A stretch of DNA of 64,000 bases. It comes from CAVPDA01 sp963702495. GTDB taxonomy: Bacteria; Pseudomonadota; Gammaproteobacteria; Burkholderiales; Rhodocyclaceae. Positions within the stretch are counted from its first letter, which is position 1. Each line of letters begins with the position of its first letter. The notes under the pieces are model-generated. The model was not told the DNA's origin. It saw only the letters and a list, made by a program, of their open reading frames with translations, and ran no database searches. The translations under genes and the position numbers were made by a program. Shown here piece after piece: positions 17,578 to 27,034 of this stretch. The stretch spans positions 62,001 to 126,000 of the forward strand of contig CAVPDA010000004.1 of assembly GCA_963702495.1 (NCBI GenBank), in the 5' to 3' direction.

Positions 17578-19134
17578 GTGCCCCGCCGCGAGGACGACAC
17601 TGCATTGAATGCGAGCCCAGCCGAGTCCGTGAGCGAATCTACCGGCCCTGCGGCGCCGCGGCCGCTGCTGTTGATCGTGGATGACGATCCACTGATTACC
17701 GACACTCTGAGTTTTCTCCTCGCCCGGGATTTCGAGATCGTCCCCGCCGCCACCCGCGTGCAGTGCGTGGAGCAGGTGCGCAGACTGTCAACGCCGCCGC
17801 GACTGGCGCTGGTGGACCTGGGACTGCCACCTACCCCGCATCGACCGGATGAGGGATTCGCCCTGGTTTCGGACCTTCTGGCGCACGTGCCGGCGATCAA
17901 GATCGTCGTGCTCACGGGCCAGAACGACGAGGCCAACGCGCGCCACGCGCGGGCCCTGGGCGCCGCCGAGTTCATTGCCAAGCCGGCCGAACCGGAGCAG
18001 CTCAGGCAGACCCTGCACCGGCTGCTTGCCCTCGACTCCGTCGACGCCGCCGAACCGTCGGCGACGGAGGCCTGCTCCCTCCTCGGCGAGAGTCTGCCGA
18101 TGCAGAAGTTGCGCGCCCAGATCCGCCAATACTCGGAGTCGCCCTTTCCGGTGCTGATCGAGGGCGAGTCGGGCAGCGGCAAGGAGATCGTCGCCAGTTG
18201 CTGCCTGCACCGCCTCACGAGCCGCCGCGACCGTCCCTTCCTGGCGCTCAACTGCGCCGCGATTTCGCCCACCCTGGTCGAGCCCACCCTGTTCGGTTAT
18301 GCCAAGGGCGCGTTCACCGGCGCTGCCGCCATGAAGTCCGGCTACTTCGAGGATGCCCGGGACGGCACGCTGTTTCTCGACGAGATCGGCGAACTGCCGC
18401 TGGATCTGCAGCCCAAGCTCTTGCGCGTTCTGGAGAACGGCGAATTCCAGCGCGTCGGCGAGACGCAGTCGCGCGTCGCGCGTTGCCGCGTCATTGCCGC
18501 CACCAATCGCGACCTGCGCAAGGAGGTGAAGGCCGGCCGCTTTCGCGCCGACCTCTATCACCGGCTCAGCGTGTTCACGCTTGCGGTCCCGCCGCTGCGC
18601 GAAATGGGGGATGACCGCTTGCTGCTGCTGCACCACTATCGCGAACGCATCGCACGGCAGACCGGACGGCCGCCGTTCGACCTGAGCGGTGATGCGCTCG
18701 TCCTGTGGCAGAACTACGGCTTCCCCGGCAACGTGCGCGAACTGCGCAACATCGTGATCCGGCTGGCCACGAGATTTCCGGGAATGCCGGTCGAGGCAGC
18801 GGACCTGGCGGCGGAACTCGACCTGCCGGACGAAGAACTGCAGCCGGCCGGCAGTGCGTCGAGCAGCGCCCGCCCGCCGCAGAGCGCGGCGGAACTCAAG
18901 GGCATGGCCCTCACCCACCTGCAGAGCCGCGGCCGGTTCAGCCTGGACGATACGCTGCGCTGGTGGGAGCAGGCATACATCGACGCTGCGCTGCGTCTGA
19001 CCCACGGCAATGTCAGCCAAGCCGCGAAACTGCTGGGCATCAACCGTACTACCCTCTACAACCGCATGGACAGCCTGGCGCGGAGCGATCTGATGGATGC
19101 CGCAACGCCGGCGGACCGCGCCGACCAATACTGA
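17578..19134 (+). CDS. Sigma54-dependent response regulator (NtrC family)
   Basis: 518 residues. Receiver domain about 28-145 has the acidic pocket IVDDDP, phosphoacceptor Asp in LALVDLGLP, Thr in VVLTGQ and Lys in AKPAEP. The AAA+ domain has Walker A GESGSGKE and an intact sigma54-contact motif GAFTGA. A Fis-type HTH ends the protein (NVSQAAKLLGINRTTLYNRM). GTG 17578 is preferred because agagagg lies 5 bp upstream. It opens the pilus locus and is the natural candidate to activate the sigma54 promoter at 35252-35267. Confidence 0.92.
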   Translation: MPRREDDTALNASPAESVSESTGPAAPRPLLLIVDDDPLITDTLSFLLARDFEIVPAATRVQCVEQVRRLSTPPRLALVDLGLPPTPHRPDEGFALVSDLLAHVPAIKIVVLTGQNDEANARHARALGAAEFIAKPAEPEQLRQTLHRLLALDSVDAAEPSATEACSLLGESLPMQKLRAQIRQYSESPFPVLIEGESGSGKEIVASCCLHRLTSRRDRPFLALNCAAISPTLVEPTLFGYAKGAFTGAAAMKSGYFEDARDGTLFLDEIGELPLDLQPKLLRVLENGEFQRVGETQSRVARCRVIAATNRDLRKEVKAGRFRADLYHRLSVFTLAVPPLREMGDDRLLLLHHYRERIARQTGRPPFDLSGDALVLWQNYGFPGNVRELRNIVIRLATRFPGMPVEAADLAAELDLPDEELQPAGSASSSARPPQSAAELKGMALTHLQSRGRFSLDDTLRWWEQAYIDAALRLTHGNVSQAAKLLGINRTTLYNRMDSLARSDLMDAATPADRADQY

Positions 19135-19140
19135 CCGAGC

Positions 19141-20571
19141 ATGTATCACGAGCATTTCGGCCTGACGGAAGCTCCCTTCCGCATCACGCCCCACACCGAA
19201 TTCTTCTTCGCCGGCGCCAACCGCGGCGCCACCCTGGAAGCGCTGGTGTACGCCATCACCCACGACGAGGGTATCGTCAAGGTGAGCGGGGAAGTGGGCA
19301 GCGGCAAGACCATGCTTTGCCGCATGCTGATGGAACGACTGCCGCAGCAGGTGGAGACCGTCTATCTCGCCAACCCCTTGTTGTCGCGCGACGACATCCT
19401 GTTCGCCATTGCCGACGACCTGAAATTCGAGCTGCCCAAGGATCGTTCGAGCGCCATGATGCGCGCGCTGCAGGAGCATCTCATCGCACGCTATGCCGAG
19501 GGCCGCCAGGTGGTGCTGCTGGTGGACGAGGCCCACGCCATGCCGGCCGACACGCTGGAAGAGATCCGCCTCTTGTCCAACCTCGAATCCCAGCGCCACA
19601 AGCTGCTGCAGATCGTCCTTTTCGGCCAGCCGGAGCTGAACCAGATCCTGGATCGGCCGGCCATGCGCCAGTTGAAGGATCGCATCACCCATCACTTCGC
19701 CTTGGAGCCGCTGGTGCGGGCGGATGTCGCCGCGTACATCGACTTCCGCATGCGCGCCGCCGGTTATCGCGGCCCGGAGGTGTTCAGCGCCGCTGCGGTG
19801 CGCAGCATCGCCCGCGCCTCCAGCGGGCTCACCCGGCGCATCAATATCCTCGCCGAGAAGTCTCTGCTGGCGGCCTTCGCCGCCGGCCGCCACCGCGTGG
19901 ACGTCGCCGAGGTGCGTGCCGCCATTCGCGACGCGGCGATGGACAGGAGCCGCGCTCGCCCAGCCCTGTGGCTGGGCGCAGCCGCCGCAGCCGTACTCCT
20001 GGCTGTTGCGGTGGTCAGGATGTGGCCGCTGCCGGGGGAATCACCGCCGGACAAGAGCGCGGCGGCGCCGCCCGCCCCGGCTGCAGCGCCTGCGGCATCG
20101 ATCACGAGCGTCGCCGCGGCCGCAGCGCCTCCGCCTGTCGGTGACGGCAGCGGATACGCCGCCGCGCACGCGGCAGTCATTCCCCTGCAAGGCAGGAGCG
20201 AGACGGCCGCGGCATCCGCCACCGCGGCAGAAACGGAGCCGGACGAGCACCTCGGGCCGCTGACGCGCTCCCATCTGCAGAAGACCGAGCAATGGCTGGC
20301 TGCGACGCCGGACGATCACTGGTTTCTTCAGTTGCTCACCACCGATGCCGATGATGCGGAAGCTGTCGAGCGGTTCCTGGAACGTACCGCTCACGTCGCG
20401 GGGGCAGACCAATTGCGGACGTATCGGGCGGCAGCGGGCGAAAAACAGCATATCGGCGTCATTTTCGGCGATTATCCGTCAATCGCCGCCGCCAACTCCG
20501 CCCTGCGGGACCTGCCGGCGACGCTGCGGATGAAGGGCGCATACCCGCGCCAGGTCCGACGCCTGCGCTGA
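19141..20571 (+). CDS. mshM: MshM/ExeA-like AAA ATPase with C-terminal SPOR-like region
   Basis: 476 residues, starting 6 bp after the regulator stop. The N-terminal ExeA/GspA-type AAA domain has GEVGSGKTMLCRML (Walker A) and VVLLVDEAHAMP (Walker B). One transmembrane helix follows at about 278-297, then a long Ala/Pro linker. A C-terminal stretch of about 70 residues (GVIFGDYPSIAAANSALRDL) looks like a peptidoglycan-binding SPOR domain. Such proteins help place the secretin through the cell wall. MshM is the usual name in MSHA loci. Confidence 0.85.
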   Translation: MYHEHFGLTEAPFRITPHTEFFFAGANRGATLEALVYAITHDEGIVKVSGEVGSGKTMLCRMLMERLPQQVETVYLANPLLSRDDILFAIADDLKFELPKDRSSAMMRALQEHLIARYAEGRQVVLLVDEAHAMPADTLEEIRLLSNLESQRHKLLQIVLFGQPELNQILDRPAMRQLKDRITHHFALEPLVRADVAAYIDFRMRAAGYRGPEVFSAAAVRSIARASSGLTRRINILAEKSLLAAFAAGRHRVDVAEVRAAIRDAAMDRSRARPALWLGAAAAAVLLAVAVVRMWPLPGESPPDKSAAAPPAPAAAPAASITSVAAAAAPPPVGDGSGYAAAHAAVIPLQGRSETAAASATAAETEPDEHLGPLTRSHLQKTEQWLAATPDDHWFLQLLTTDADDAEAVERFLERTAHVAGADQLRTYRAAAGEKQHIGVIFGDYPSIAAANSALRDLPATLRMKGAYPRQVRRLR

Positions 20572-20742
20572 TGACGGATGGTCAAAGCGCACTTCCGGCT
20601 GATTACCCGGGCATCGGGGGCGGCACCGCAGACGAGACCGGCTTTCTGACTTTTGATTATACAAATCATGGCCTTGTCTTTCGTTATTGATGTGCTATCA
20701 TCATTCGCCCCCCCATACCGCCAGGCGAATCAACGACCGCTC
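20572..20742 (+). promoter_or_regulatory. Spacer with candidate sigma70 promoter before the secretin gene
   Basis: This 171-bp gap becomes AT-rich near its end. A TTGTCT (20674-20679), 16-bp spacer, TATCAT (20696-20701) arrangement lies about 40 bp before the secretin start. It suggests the structural pilus genes can be transcribed independently of the regulator and MshM-like gene. A TTTTGATTATAC stretch before it shows no hairpin, so no terminator is claimed. Confidence 0.45.
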
Positions 20743-22596
20743 ATGAGAACTGGACGACTGCTTGCCGCCGCGGTGTTGTCAATCATCATCGCCGGGTGCA
20801 GCACGGTACCCGCCACCAGCCAGCCGTCGTCCGCCCATATTCGCACCGAGAGCACGCCGCCGCCGGTCGCGGGGCGCATTCCGGCTCCGGTGCAGCAGGC
20901 GCCGGTGCTGCCGAAACCGCGGCCGGCCGCCAAGACGGAAACGTACAGCGTGGTCGTCAACAACGTGCGCGTCCAGGACCTGCTGTTCGCCTTGGCACGG
21001 GACGCCAGGCTCAACGTGGACATTCACCCCGGCATCGTCGGGACGGTGACGCTGAACGCCATCGATCAGACGCTGCCGCAGTTGCTCAATCGCATCGCCC
21101 GCCAGACCGACATGCGCTACGAGCTCGACGGCCCCAACCTCGCGGTGATGCCCGATTCGCCCTACCTGCGCACCTACAAGGTCAACTACGTAAATATGTC
21201 GCGGGAGATCACCGGGACGGTGTCGATCAACACCCAGATTGCGAGCGGCGGCAGTTCGGGCAGCACTTCGGGCAGCGTCGCCGGCGGTTCCATCGGCAGC
21301 GGCAATACCTCGTCGACCAGCATCGAGAACAAGTCGAAGAACCGGTTCTGGGAAGACCTGGAGAAGAACGTCAAGGATCTGCTGCGCGAAACCGACAAAC
21401 TGATCCTGCAGGGCGCGGCAGAGACTGTTCAGGCGTCCCAAGCTTCCACACAAACGAGTCAATCAGCCGACGCGTCAGGATCTGGCCAAGCCCGAACTCA
21501 ACAAGGCGGTCCCATACTTGGCCTGGGGACTGGCAGTTACGGTCAGGGGAATCAAAGAGTGCAGGGCAAGCAAGATGCCGGTGAGCAATTTCAGTCGTCA
21601 CAGGGAGGTCGCGTTTACTCCTACCGCGAGGCGGCGTCGGTAATCGTTCATCCGGAAACGGGTGTGGTCACGGTGCGCGCGACCTCACGTCAGCACGAGA
21701 AGATTCAGGAATTCCTCGACCACGTCCTGACATCGGCCCGGCGCCAGGTACTGATCGAAGCGACCATCGTCGAGGTGACGCTGAATGACGGATACCAGCA
21801 GGGCATCGAGTGGTCGCGGCTGCGGCCGGACGGTTCAGGCTTCAACATCCAGCGACCAACGGTCAATACAAACACCACCGATCCGTTCACACCTTTCATT
21901 CTCCGGTATCTCAACAAGAGCTCGCCGCTCGATCTTTCCATCACTCTGCGCTTTCTCGAATCCTTCGGCTCGGTGAAGGTACTATCAAGCCCGCGACTAT
22001 CCGTCCTGAACAATCAGACGGCACTCCTCAAGGTTGTTGATAGCATCGTCTATTTCAACATAAAGTCAGACACGAGCCAGCAGGCCAACGCGGGCACGTT
22101 GACTACCGTGACGAGCACGGCAGAGTCCGTATCCGTGGGCTTGGTGATGGCCGTGACGCCACAGATTAACGAGAGTGACTCTGTGATGCTGAATGTGCGC
22201 CCGACCATCTCCAGCGTGTTCAGTTTCCAACCAGACCCTGTCAACGCAGGGAACTCCGTTCCGCAGATTCGCACAAGGGAAATTGAGTCCATCCTACGCG
22301 TGTCGAACGGCGACGTGGCGGTCCTTGGAGGACTGATGGAGGACCGGGTGGATTACAAGACCGGCCGCCTGCCGCTGATCGGCGCCATTCCCGGGCTGGG
22401 CGAAGTCTTCACCAGTCGCAACAACGCGATGCAGAAGACCGAACTGGTCATTTTCCTGCGCCCGATCGTGGTGCGCGAGGCGAGCGTCGCCGGCGACTAC
22501 CGCGGCTACCGCGAACAACTGCCGGCGGACGATTTCCTCGACGATCCCCAGGCGCGCGAGCGCCGCTTGCCGACGCTCGAAGGTCTCAGCCGATGA
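20743..22596 (+). CDS. mshL: MSHA pilus outer-membrane secretin (MshL/PilQ family)
   Basis: 617 residues. A lipoprotein signal ends at IIAGCSTVP. An N-terminal secretin/STN domain (VRVQDLLFALARDARLNVDI) is followed by a Ser/Gly-rich linker, a short N-domain (VIVHPETGVVTVRAT) and the C-terminal beta-barrel with VLSSPRLSVLNNQTALLKV and VLGGLMEDRVDYKTGRLPLIG. It forms the pore for the pilus. ATG 20743 is used because it begins the lipoprotein signal. The Ser/Gly linker and part of the barrel (about 21420-22310) are visibly AT-richer than flanking genes. Confidence 0.92.
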   Translation: MRTGRLLAAAVLSIIIAGCSTVPATSQPSSAHIRTESTPPPVAGRIPAPVQQAPVLPKPRPAAKTETYSVVVNNVRVQDLLFALARDARLNVDIHPGIVGTVTLNAIDQTLPQLLNRIARQTDMRYELDGPNLAVMPDSPYLRTYKVNYVNMSREITGTVSINTQIASGGSSGSTSGSVAGGSIGSGNTSSTSIENKSKNRFWEDLEKNVKDLLRETDKLILQGAAETVQASQASTQTSQSADASGSGQARTQQGGPILGLGTGSYGQGNQRVQGKQDAGEQFQSSQGGRVYSYREAASVIVHPETGVVTVRATSRQHEKIQEFLDHVLTSARRQVLIEATIVEVTLNDGYQQGIEWSRLRPDGSGFNIQRPTVNTNTTDPFTPFILRYLNKSSPLDLSITLRFLESFGSVKVLSSPRLSVLNNQTALLKVVDSIVYFNIKSDTSQQANAGTLTTVTSTAESVSVGLVMAVTPQINESDSVMLNVRPTISSVFSFQPDPVNAGNSVPQIRTREIESILRVSNGDVAVLGGLMEDRVDYKTGRLPLIGAIPGLGEVFTSRNNAMQKTELVIFLRPIVVREASVAGDYRGYREQLPADDFLDDPQARERRLPTLEGLSR

Positions 22597-23930
22597 GTCT
22601 GCTGATGGACGCGCTGAAGAAGGCCGAGGAGGCGAAACGCCTGGCCGAAGGCGCGTCGAGTCCGAGCGGAGACAGGAGGCCGGAACTCCCGGCGCGGGGC
22701 AAGTACGACGCAGTTGCAGCCGCGAATGCACACTCTACGAGCCTGCCGGAACTGCCCTCGACCCTGGCGCTGCTCGACGATCAGTTCGCCAACGTCACCG
22801 GCGCCAAACCCGAGTCGCCGACGCAGAAGGCTCGAACGCGCACGCCGTCGCCGGGCGCGGACCCGGACCGGCAGGCGCAGGAGCGCCAGGCCGTACAACA
22901 GGTGTTCGCCGCCAAGCAGACGCCGGCGCAACGCCCCTTCCACATCGGCCTCGGCATCGCGACGGCCTTGGCCGTTGCCGCCATCGGCGCCTATTTCTGG
23001 TGGCAGTTGCAGCCGAAGTCCTCCGGCCTGCTGCCCCCAGCGGGAAACAACGCCGCCCTCCCGCCGGCACCGGCCAGCCCGGGCGCTGCGCGCCCCGCCA
23101 CGGCCCAGCCCTCTGCCTTGCCGTCACAGCCGGCTCGGGCGATGCTCGCCACGGTTGACGGCGCGTCCCCGCAGCCATCCGCCGCTGGCAGGGGCGCGAT
23201 GCCGGGCGATGCAGCCCGGAATCCCGCGCCAACCCCATCCGCAGCGAGAACCAGAACCGCCAGCTCGGCCGCCGCGGTCGTCAAGGGAGACCTCTCCGAC
23301 CGCACACCGTCCGCCGACGCCACGGCGTCCGAAGCGCCGATCAAGGTCAGCCGGGGCAGGCTGCAGGTCGACCCGGGCGTCGCCCGCGGCTATCGGCAGT
23401 TCGTTTCGGGCAACCTGAGCGCGGCGCGCGCCGATTACGAACAGGCACTCAGGAGCGACCCACGCAACACCGACGCGCTCAACGGCATGGCGGCCATCAG
23501 CCTGAGCAAGGGTGAGGCGGAGGCCGCCGAAGCCTATTACCAGCGCGCACTGGAAGTCGACCCCAAGGATGCGACGGCCCAGGCCGGACTCATCAACCTG
23601 CGCGGCAGCGCCGACCCGGTGCAGGCGGAGAGCCGCCTCAAGACCCTGGCCGCGGCGCAGCCCGATTCCCACGCCGCGCTCTTCGCCCTCGGCAACCTCT
23701 ACGCCGCCCAGGCACGCTGGCGGGAGGCGCAACAGGCCTACTTCCGCGCCTACACCGCGGAGCCGGACAACCCGGACTACCAGTTCAATCTGGCGGTAGC
23801 GCTCGATCAATTGCGGCAGCCCAGGCTCGCCCTGCAGTACTACCAAAGCGCGCTGACCGCGGCCGCGGCACGTCCCGCCGCCTTCGACCAAGCCCAGGCC
23901 ACGGTGCGCGTGCGCGAACTGCAGCAGTAG
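22593..23930 (+). CDS. mshN: Membrane-anchored TPR protein of the pilus locus (MshN-like)
   Basis: 445 residues, overlapping mshL by 4 bp. It begins MSLLMDALKKAEEAKR, typical of MshN and GspB-like accessory proteins. One transmembrane helix lies at about 115-135 (GLGIATALAVAAIGAYFWW), then an Ala/Pro-rich linker, and TPR repeats from about residue 262 to the end (YRQFVSGNLSAARADYEQAL and similar). It probably acts as a periplasmic scaffold for secretin or pilus assembly. Function beyond scaffolding is inferred from position. Confidence 0.82.
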   Translation: MSLLMDALKKAEEAKRLAEGASSPSGDRRPELPARGKYDAVAAANAHSTSLPELPSTLALLDDQFANVTGAKPESPTQKARTRTPSPGADPDRQAQERQAVQQVFAAKQTPAQRPFHIGLGIATALAVAAIGAYFWWQLQPKSSGLLPPAGNNAALPPAPASPGAARPATAQPSALPSQPARAMLATVDGASPQPSAAGRGAMPGDAARNPAPTPSAARTRTASSAAAVVKGDLSDRTPSADATASEAPIKVSRGRLQVDPGVARGYRQFVSGNLSAARADYEQALRSDPRNTDALNGMAAISLSKGEAEAAEAYYQRALEVDPKDATAQAGLINLRGSADPVQAESRLKTLAAAQPDSHAALFALGNLYAAQARWREAQQAYFRAYTAEPDNPDYQFNLAVALDQLRQPRLALQYYQSALTAAAARPAAFDQAQATVRVRELQQ

Positions 23931-23949
23931 CCCGCAAGCGGAAAGCGAC

Positions 23950-25674
23950 TTGAAACCGGACACCATGAATTCGCCCGCCGCCCATCGCCTCCCTCTCGGT
24001 CAGATCCTGATCGCCCAGGGCGTGATCAGCGAGGACCAGTTGCGCATCGCGCTGCTGGAGCAGACCAAGTGCAATCTGCCGGTAGGCAAGCTGCTCGTAT
24101 CGCTCGGTTTCGTCTCGGAAGCCACGCTGCGCGATGCGCTGGGGGAAAGCCTGGGCAAGAAGAGCGTCGACCTGGCCCACGCCATCGTCGATCCGGGCGC
24201 CCTGGGCATGATTCCGCGCGAACTCGCCAAGCGCCACCGCTTCCTGCCGCTCGACTACGATCGCGAGCAGCGCCGCCTGACGATCGCCATCGCCGACGTC
24301 AACGACATCGTGGCGCTGGACAAGATCCGCGCCATCGCGCCGAGCAAGATCGAAATCGAGACGGTGATCGCCGGCGAATCGGAGATCTCGCACGCCATCG
24401 ATCAGTACTACGGACACGAACTGTCCATCGACGGCATCCTCAACGAGATCGAGACCGGCGAGATCGACTATCGCGCGCTGGCCGTGTCCAGCGACGAATA
24501 CAGCCAGCCGGTGGTGCGACTGATCAACGCGCTGATGACCGACGCCGTGAAGCGCGAGGCCTCCGACATCCACTTCGAGCCGGAACAGAACTTCCTGCGT
24601 ATCCGCTACCGCATCGACGGCATCCTGCGCCAGATCCGCGCGTTGCATAAATCGTATTGGCCGGCGATGGCGGTGCGCATCAAGGTCATGAGCAACATGA
24701 ACATCGCCGAGGCGCGGGCCCCGCAAGACGGACGCATCTCGCTCAACATCAGCGGCCGCCCGGTGGATTTCCGCGTCTCGGCGCAGCCCACGATCCACGG
24801 CGAGAACATCGTGCTGCGCATCCTGGACCGGCAGAAGGGCCTGGTGCCCCTGGACAACCTGGGCCTGGCCGAGGATCAGCTTCACCTGCTCAAGCTCATG
24901 ATCGCGCGGCCGGAAGGGATCATCCTCGTCACCGGCCCGACCGGCAGCGGCAAGACGACGACGCTCTACTCGGTGCTGAACCACATCAATGCCGAGGCAA
25001 TCAACATCATGACGCTGGAGGATCCGGTCGAGTATCCGCTCGCCATGATCCGCCAGACCTCGGTCGCCGAGGCGGCGAAGCTGGATTTCGCCAACGGCGT
25101 GCGCTCGATGATGCGCCAGGACCCGGACGTCATTCTGGTGGGCGAGATCCGCGATCGGGACACGGCAGACATGGCGTTCCGCGCCGCCATGACCGGACAC
25201 CAGGTGTATTCCACGCTTCACACCAATTCGGCACTCGGCTCGATCCCGCGCCTGCTCGACATCGGCATATTGCCCGACATCCTTTCCGGCAACGTCATCG
25301 GCATGGTCGCCCAGCGCCTGGTGCGCAAGTTGTGCTCGCACTGCAAGCAGCCGTATCAGCCGGAACCGCACGAACTGCGGCTGCTGGGCACGGCCGCCGG
25401 AAGGCAGCCGCCGACCGTGTATCGCGCGTCGGGCTGCGACCTGTGCGACTTCCAGGGCTACCGCGGACGCCAGGCCATCATGGAACTGGTGCGCATGGAC
25501 GGTGATCTCGACGAACTGGTGGCGCGTCGCGCGACGCTGCGCGAAATCCGCAACGCCGCGACGGCCAAGGGGTTTCGCCCACTGGCGGAAGACGGCCTGC
25601 GGCGCGTGCTGGACGGCTCCACCTCGTTCGAGGAAGTGGCGCGCGTGGTCGATCTCACGGAGCGCATGACGTAG
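23950..25674 (+). CDS. mshE: MSHA pilus extension ATPase (MshE/GspE/PilB family)
   Basis: 574 residues. Two N-terminal MshEN-type modules (PLGQILIAQGVISEDQLRIA and PVGKLLVSLGFVSEATLRDA) precede the GspE ATPase. The latter has Walker A GPTGSGKTTTLYS, Asp box, Walker B ILVGEIRDRDTA, the His box, and a CxxC...CxxC zinc site (CSHC and CDLC). It powers pilus extension at the inner membrane. The MshEN modules bind c-di-GMP in Vibrio, but here both RLG-type openings carry Pro in place of Arg/Lys. Confidence 0.93.
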   Translation: MKPDTMNSPAAHRLPLGQILIAQGVISEDQLRIALLEQTKCNLPVGKLLVSLGFVSEATLRDALGESLGKKSVDLAHAIVDPGALGMIPRELAKRHRFLPLDYDREQRRLTIAIADVNDIVALDKIRAIAPSKIEIETVIAGESEISHAIDQYYGHELSIDGILNEIETGEIDYRALAVSSDEYSQPVVRLINALMTDAVKREASDIHFEPEQNFLRIRYRIDGILRQIRALHKSYWPAMAVRIKVMSNMNIAEARAPQDGRISLNISGRPVDFRVSAQPTIHGENIVLRILDRQKGLVPLDNLGLAEDQLHLLKLMIARPEGIILVTGPTGSGKTTTLYSVLNHINAEAINIMTLEDPVEYPLAMIRQTSVAEAAKLDFANGVRSMMRQDPDVILVGEIRDRDTADMAFRAAMTGHQVYSTLHTNSALGSIPRLLDIGILPDILSGNVIGMVAQRLVRKLCSHCKQPYQPEPHELRLLGTAAGRQPPTVYRASGCDLCDFQGYRGRQAIMELVRMDGDLDELVARRATLREIRNAATAKGFRPLAEDGLRRVLDGSTSFEEVARVVDLTERMT

Positions 25675-26876
25675 TGGCCGTGTTCTCCTACAAAGCCATG
25701 AACGCGCAGGGACGCTTCGTTCTCGGCCAGATGGACGCGATGAACCTGGTGGACCTGGAAATGCGCCTGCGGCGCATGGACCTGGACTTCATCAACGGCA
25801 AGGAGATCAAGAACCGGCCCTACCTGCCCGGCGGAAGGGTGTCGCGGCGCGAACTGATCAACTTCTGCTTCCATCTCGAACAACTGACCCGCTCCGGCGT
25901 GCCGATCCTGGAAGGGCTGACCGACCTGCGCGATTCCGTGGTCAATCCGCGCTTTCGCGGGGTGGCGGCCGGCATGATCGAAAGCATCGAGGGCGGCAAG
26001 ACCTTGTCCCAGGCCATGGGCGAGCATCCCAAGGTGTTCAGCGCGGTGTTCTGCAACCTGGTGCGCGCCGGCGAGGCCACCGGCCGGCTGCCGGAGGTGC
26101 TCAAGAATCTCGCCGACTCCCTGAAGTGGGAGGACGAACTGGCCTCCCATACCAGGAAGCTCGTCACCTACCCGGTGCTGGTGGGCACCGTCGTCCTGGC
26201 GGTAACGATCTTTCTAATGGTCTACCTGGTGCCGCAGATGGCGGCCTTCATCCGCAATATGGGACAGGCGCTGCCGCTGCAGACGCGCATATTGATCGCG
26301 GTATCGTATGCCTTCTCCCATTACTGGTACCTGATCCTGGGTGTGCCGCTGGCCACCGCCATCGCCGCCGGAGTCGCGATCCAGATCCATCCGCAGGCGC
26401 GGCTGCGCTGGGACGCCTTCAAGCTGCGCCTGCCGCTGATCGGGCCGATCTATCGCAAGATCATCCTGTCTCGCTTCTCCAGCGTCTTTGCCATGATGTA
26501 CGCGTCCGGCATCGCGGTGATCGAGGCCGTGCGCACCACCGAGGACGTGGTCGGCAACATGGTGATCCGCGAAGGACTGCAGCGCGCCGGACAGCTCATT
26601 TCCGAAGGGCAGAACGTCACCACCGCGTTCCAGAGCATCGGCCTGTTTCCGCCCCTGGTGCTGCGCATGCTGCGCGTCGGCGAGAACACGGGCGCCCTCG
26701 ATACCGCGCTGGCCAACGTGAGCTATTTCTACAACCGCGACGTCAAGGAGTCGGTGGAACGTTTGCAGGCCGTGATCGAACCGGCGCTGACCTTCGTCCT
26801 CGGCATGCTTCTGCTGTGGGTCATGATGTCGGTCCTCGGGCCGATCTACGATGTCATCACCCGGTTGAAGACCTGA
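25674..26876 (+). CDS. mshG: Pilus inner-membrane platform protein (MshG/PilC/GspF)
   Basis: 400 residues. GTG start overlaps the mshE stop by 1 bp. Two GspF domains are visible: the first with FCFHLEQLTRSGVPILEGL, the second with RFSSVFAMMYASGIAVIEA and RVGENTGALDTAL. Three transmembrane helices, including a C-terminal VLGMLLLWVMMSVLGPIY. It couples the MshE ATPase to pilin polymerisation. Confidence 0.93.
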   Translation: MAVFSYKAMNAQGRFVLGQMDAMNLVDLEMRLRRMDLDFINGKEIKNRPYLPGGRVSRRELINFCFHLEQLTRSGVPILEGLTDLRDSVVNPRFRGVAAGMIESIEGGKTLSQAMGEHPKVFSAVFCNLVRAGEATGRLPEVLKNLADSLKWEDELASHTRKLVTYPVLVGTVVLAVTIFLMVYLVPQMAAFIRNMGQALPLQTRILIAVSYAFSHYWYLILGVPLATAIAAGVAIQIHPQARLRWDAFKLRLPLIGPIYRKIILSRFSSVFAMMYASGIAVIEAVRTTEDVVGNMVIREGLQRAGQLISEGQNVTTAFQSIGLFPPLVLRMLRVGENTGALDTALANVSYFYNRDVKESVERLQAVIEPALTFVLGMLLLWVMMSVLGPIYDVITRLKT

Positions 26877-26888
26877 AGGACGCTTCAC

Positions 26889-26920
26889 CGCCAAGACGCC
26901 AGGGACGCCAAGGTGACGCA
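26889..26920 (+). repeat. Short direct repeats in the mshG-mshI spacer
   Basis: The 158-bp spacer begins with gccaagacgccagggacgcc followed by aaggtgacgcac, that is two gacgcca units and a partial third. A related degenerate unit occurs at about 2293-2308. Repeats of this kind are common in GC-rich proteobacterial spacers; no function is claimed. Confidence 0.35.
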
Positions 26921-27034
26921 CAGGAGATTTCGCAATGCGACATGTCGTGGCCTCGGCCGCTGCGCCGGCCACCGAGGCACGTCACCGCGTGTTCCCTCGC
27001 GCCGCTGCGGGCGGCGGTTTTCCTGAGGTCGGCC

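Noticed and set aside
17788..19893. A 701-codon minus-strand open frame opposite the regulator and MshM-like genes
   Set aside because: Long antisense frames are expected at this GC content; the plus-strand proteins have intact motifs and good start signals.
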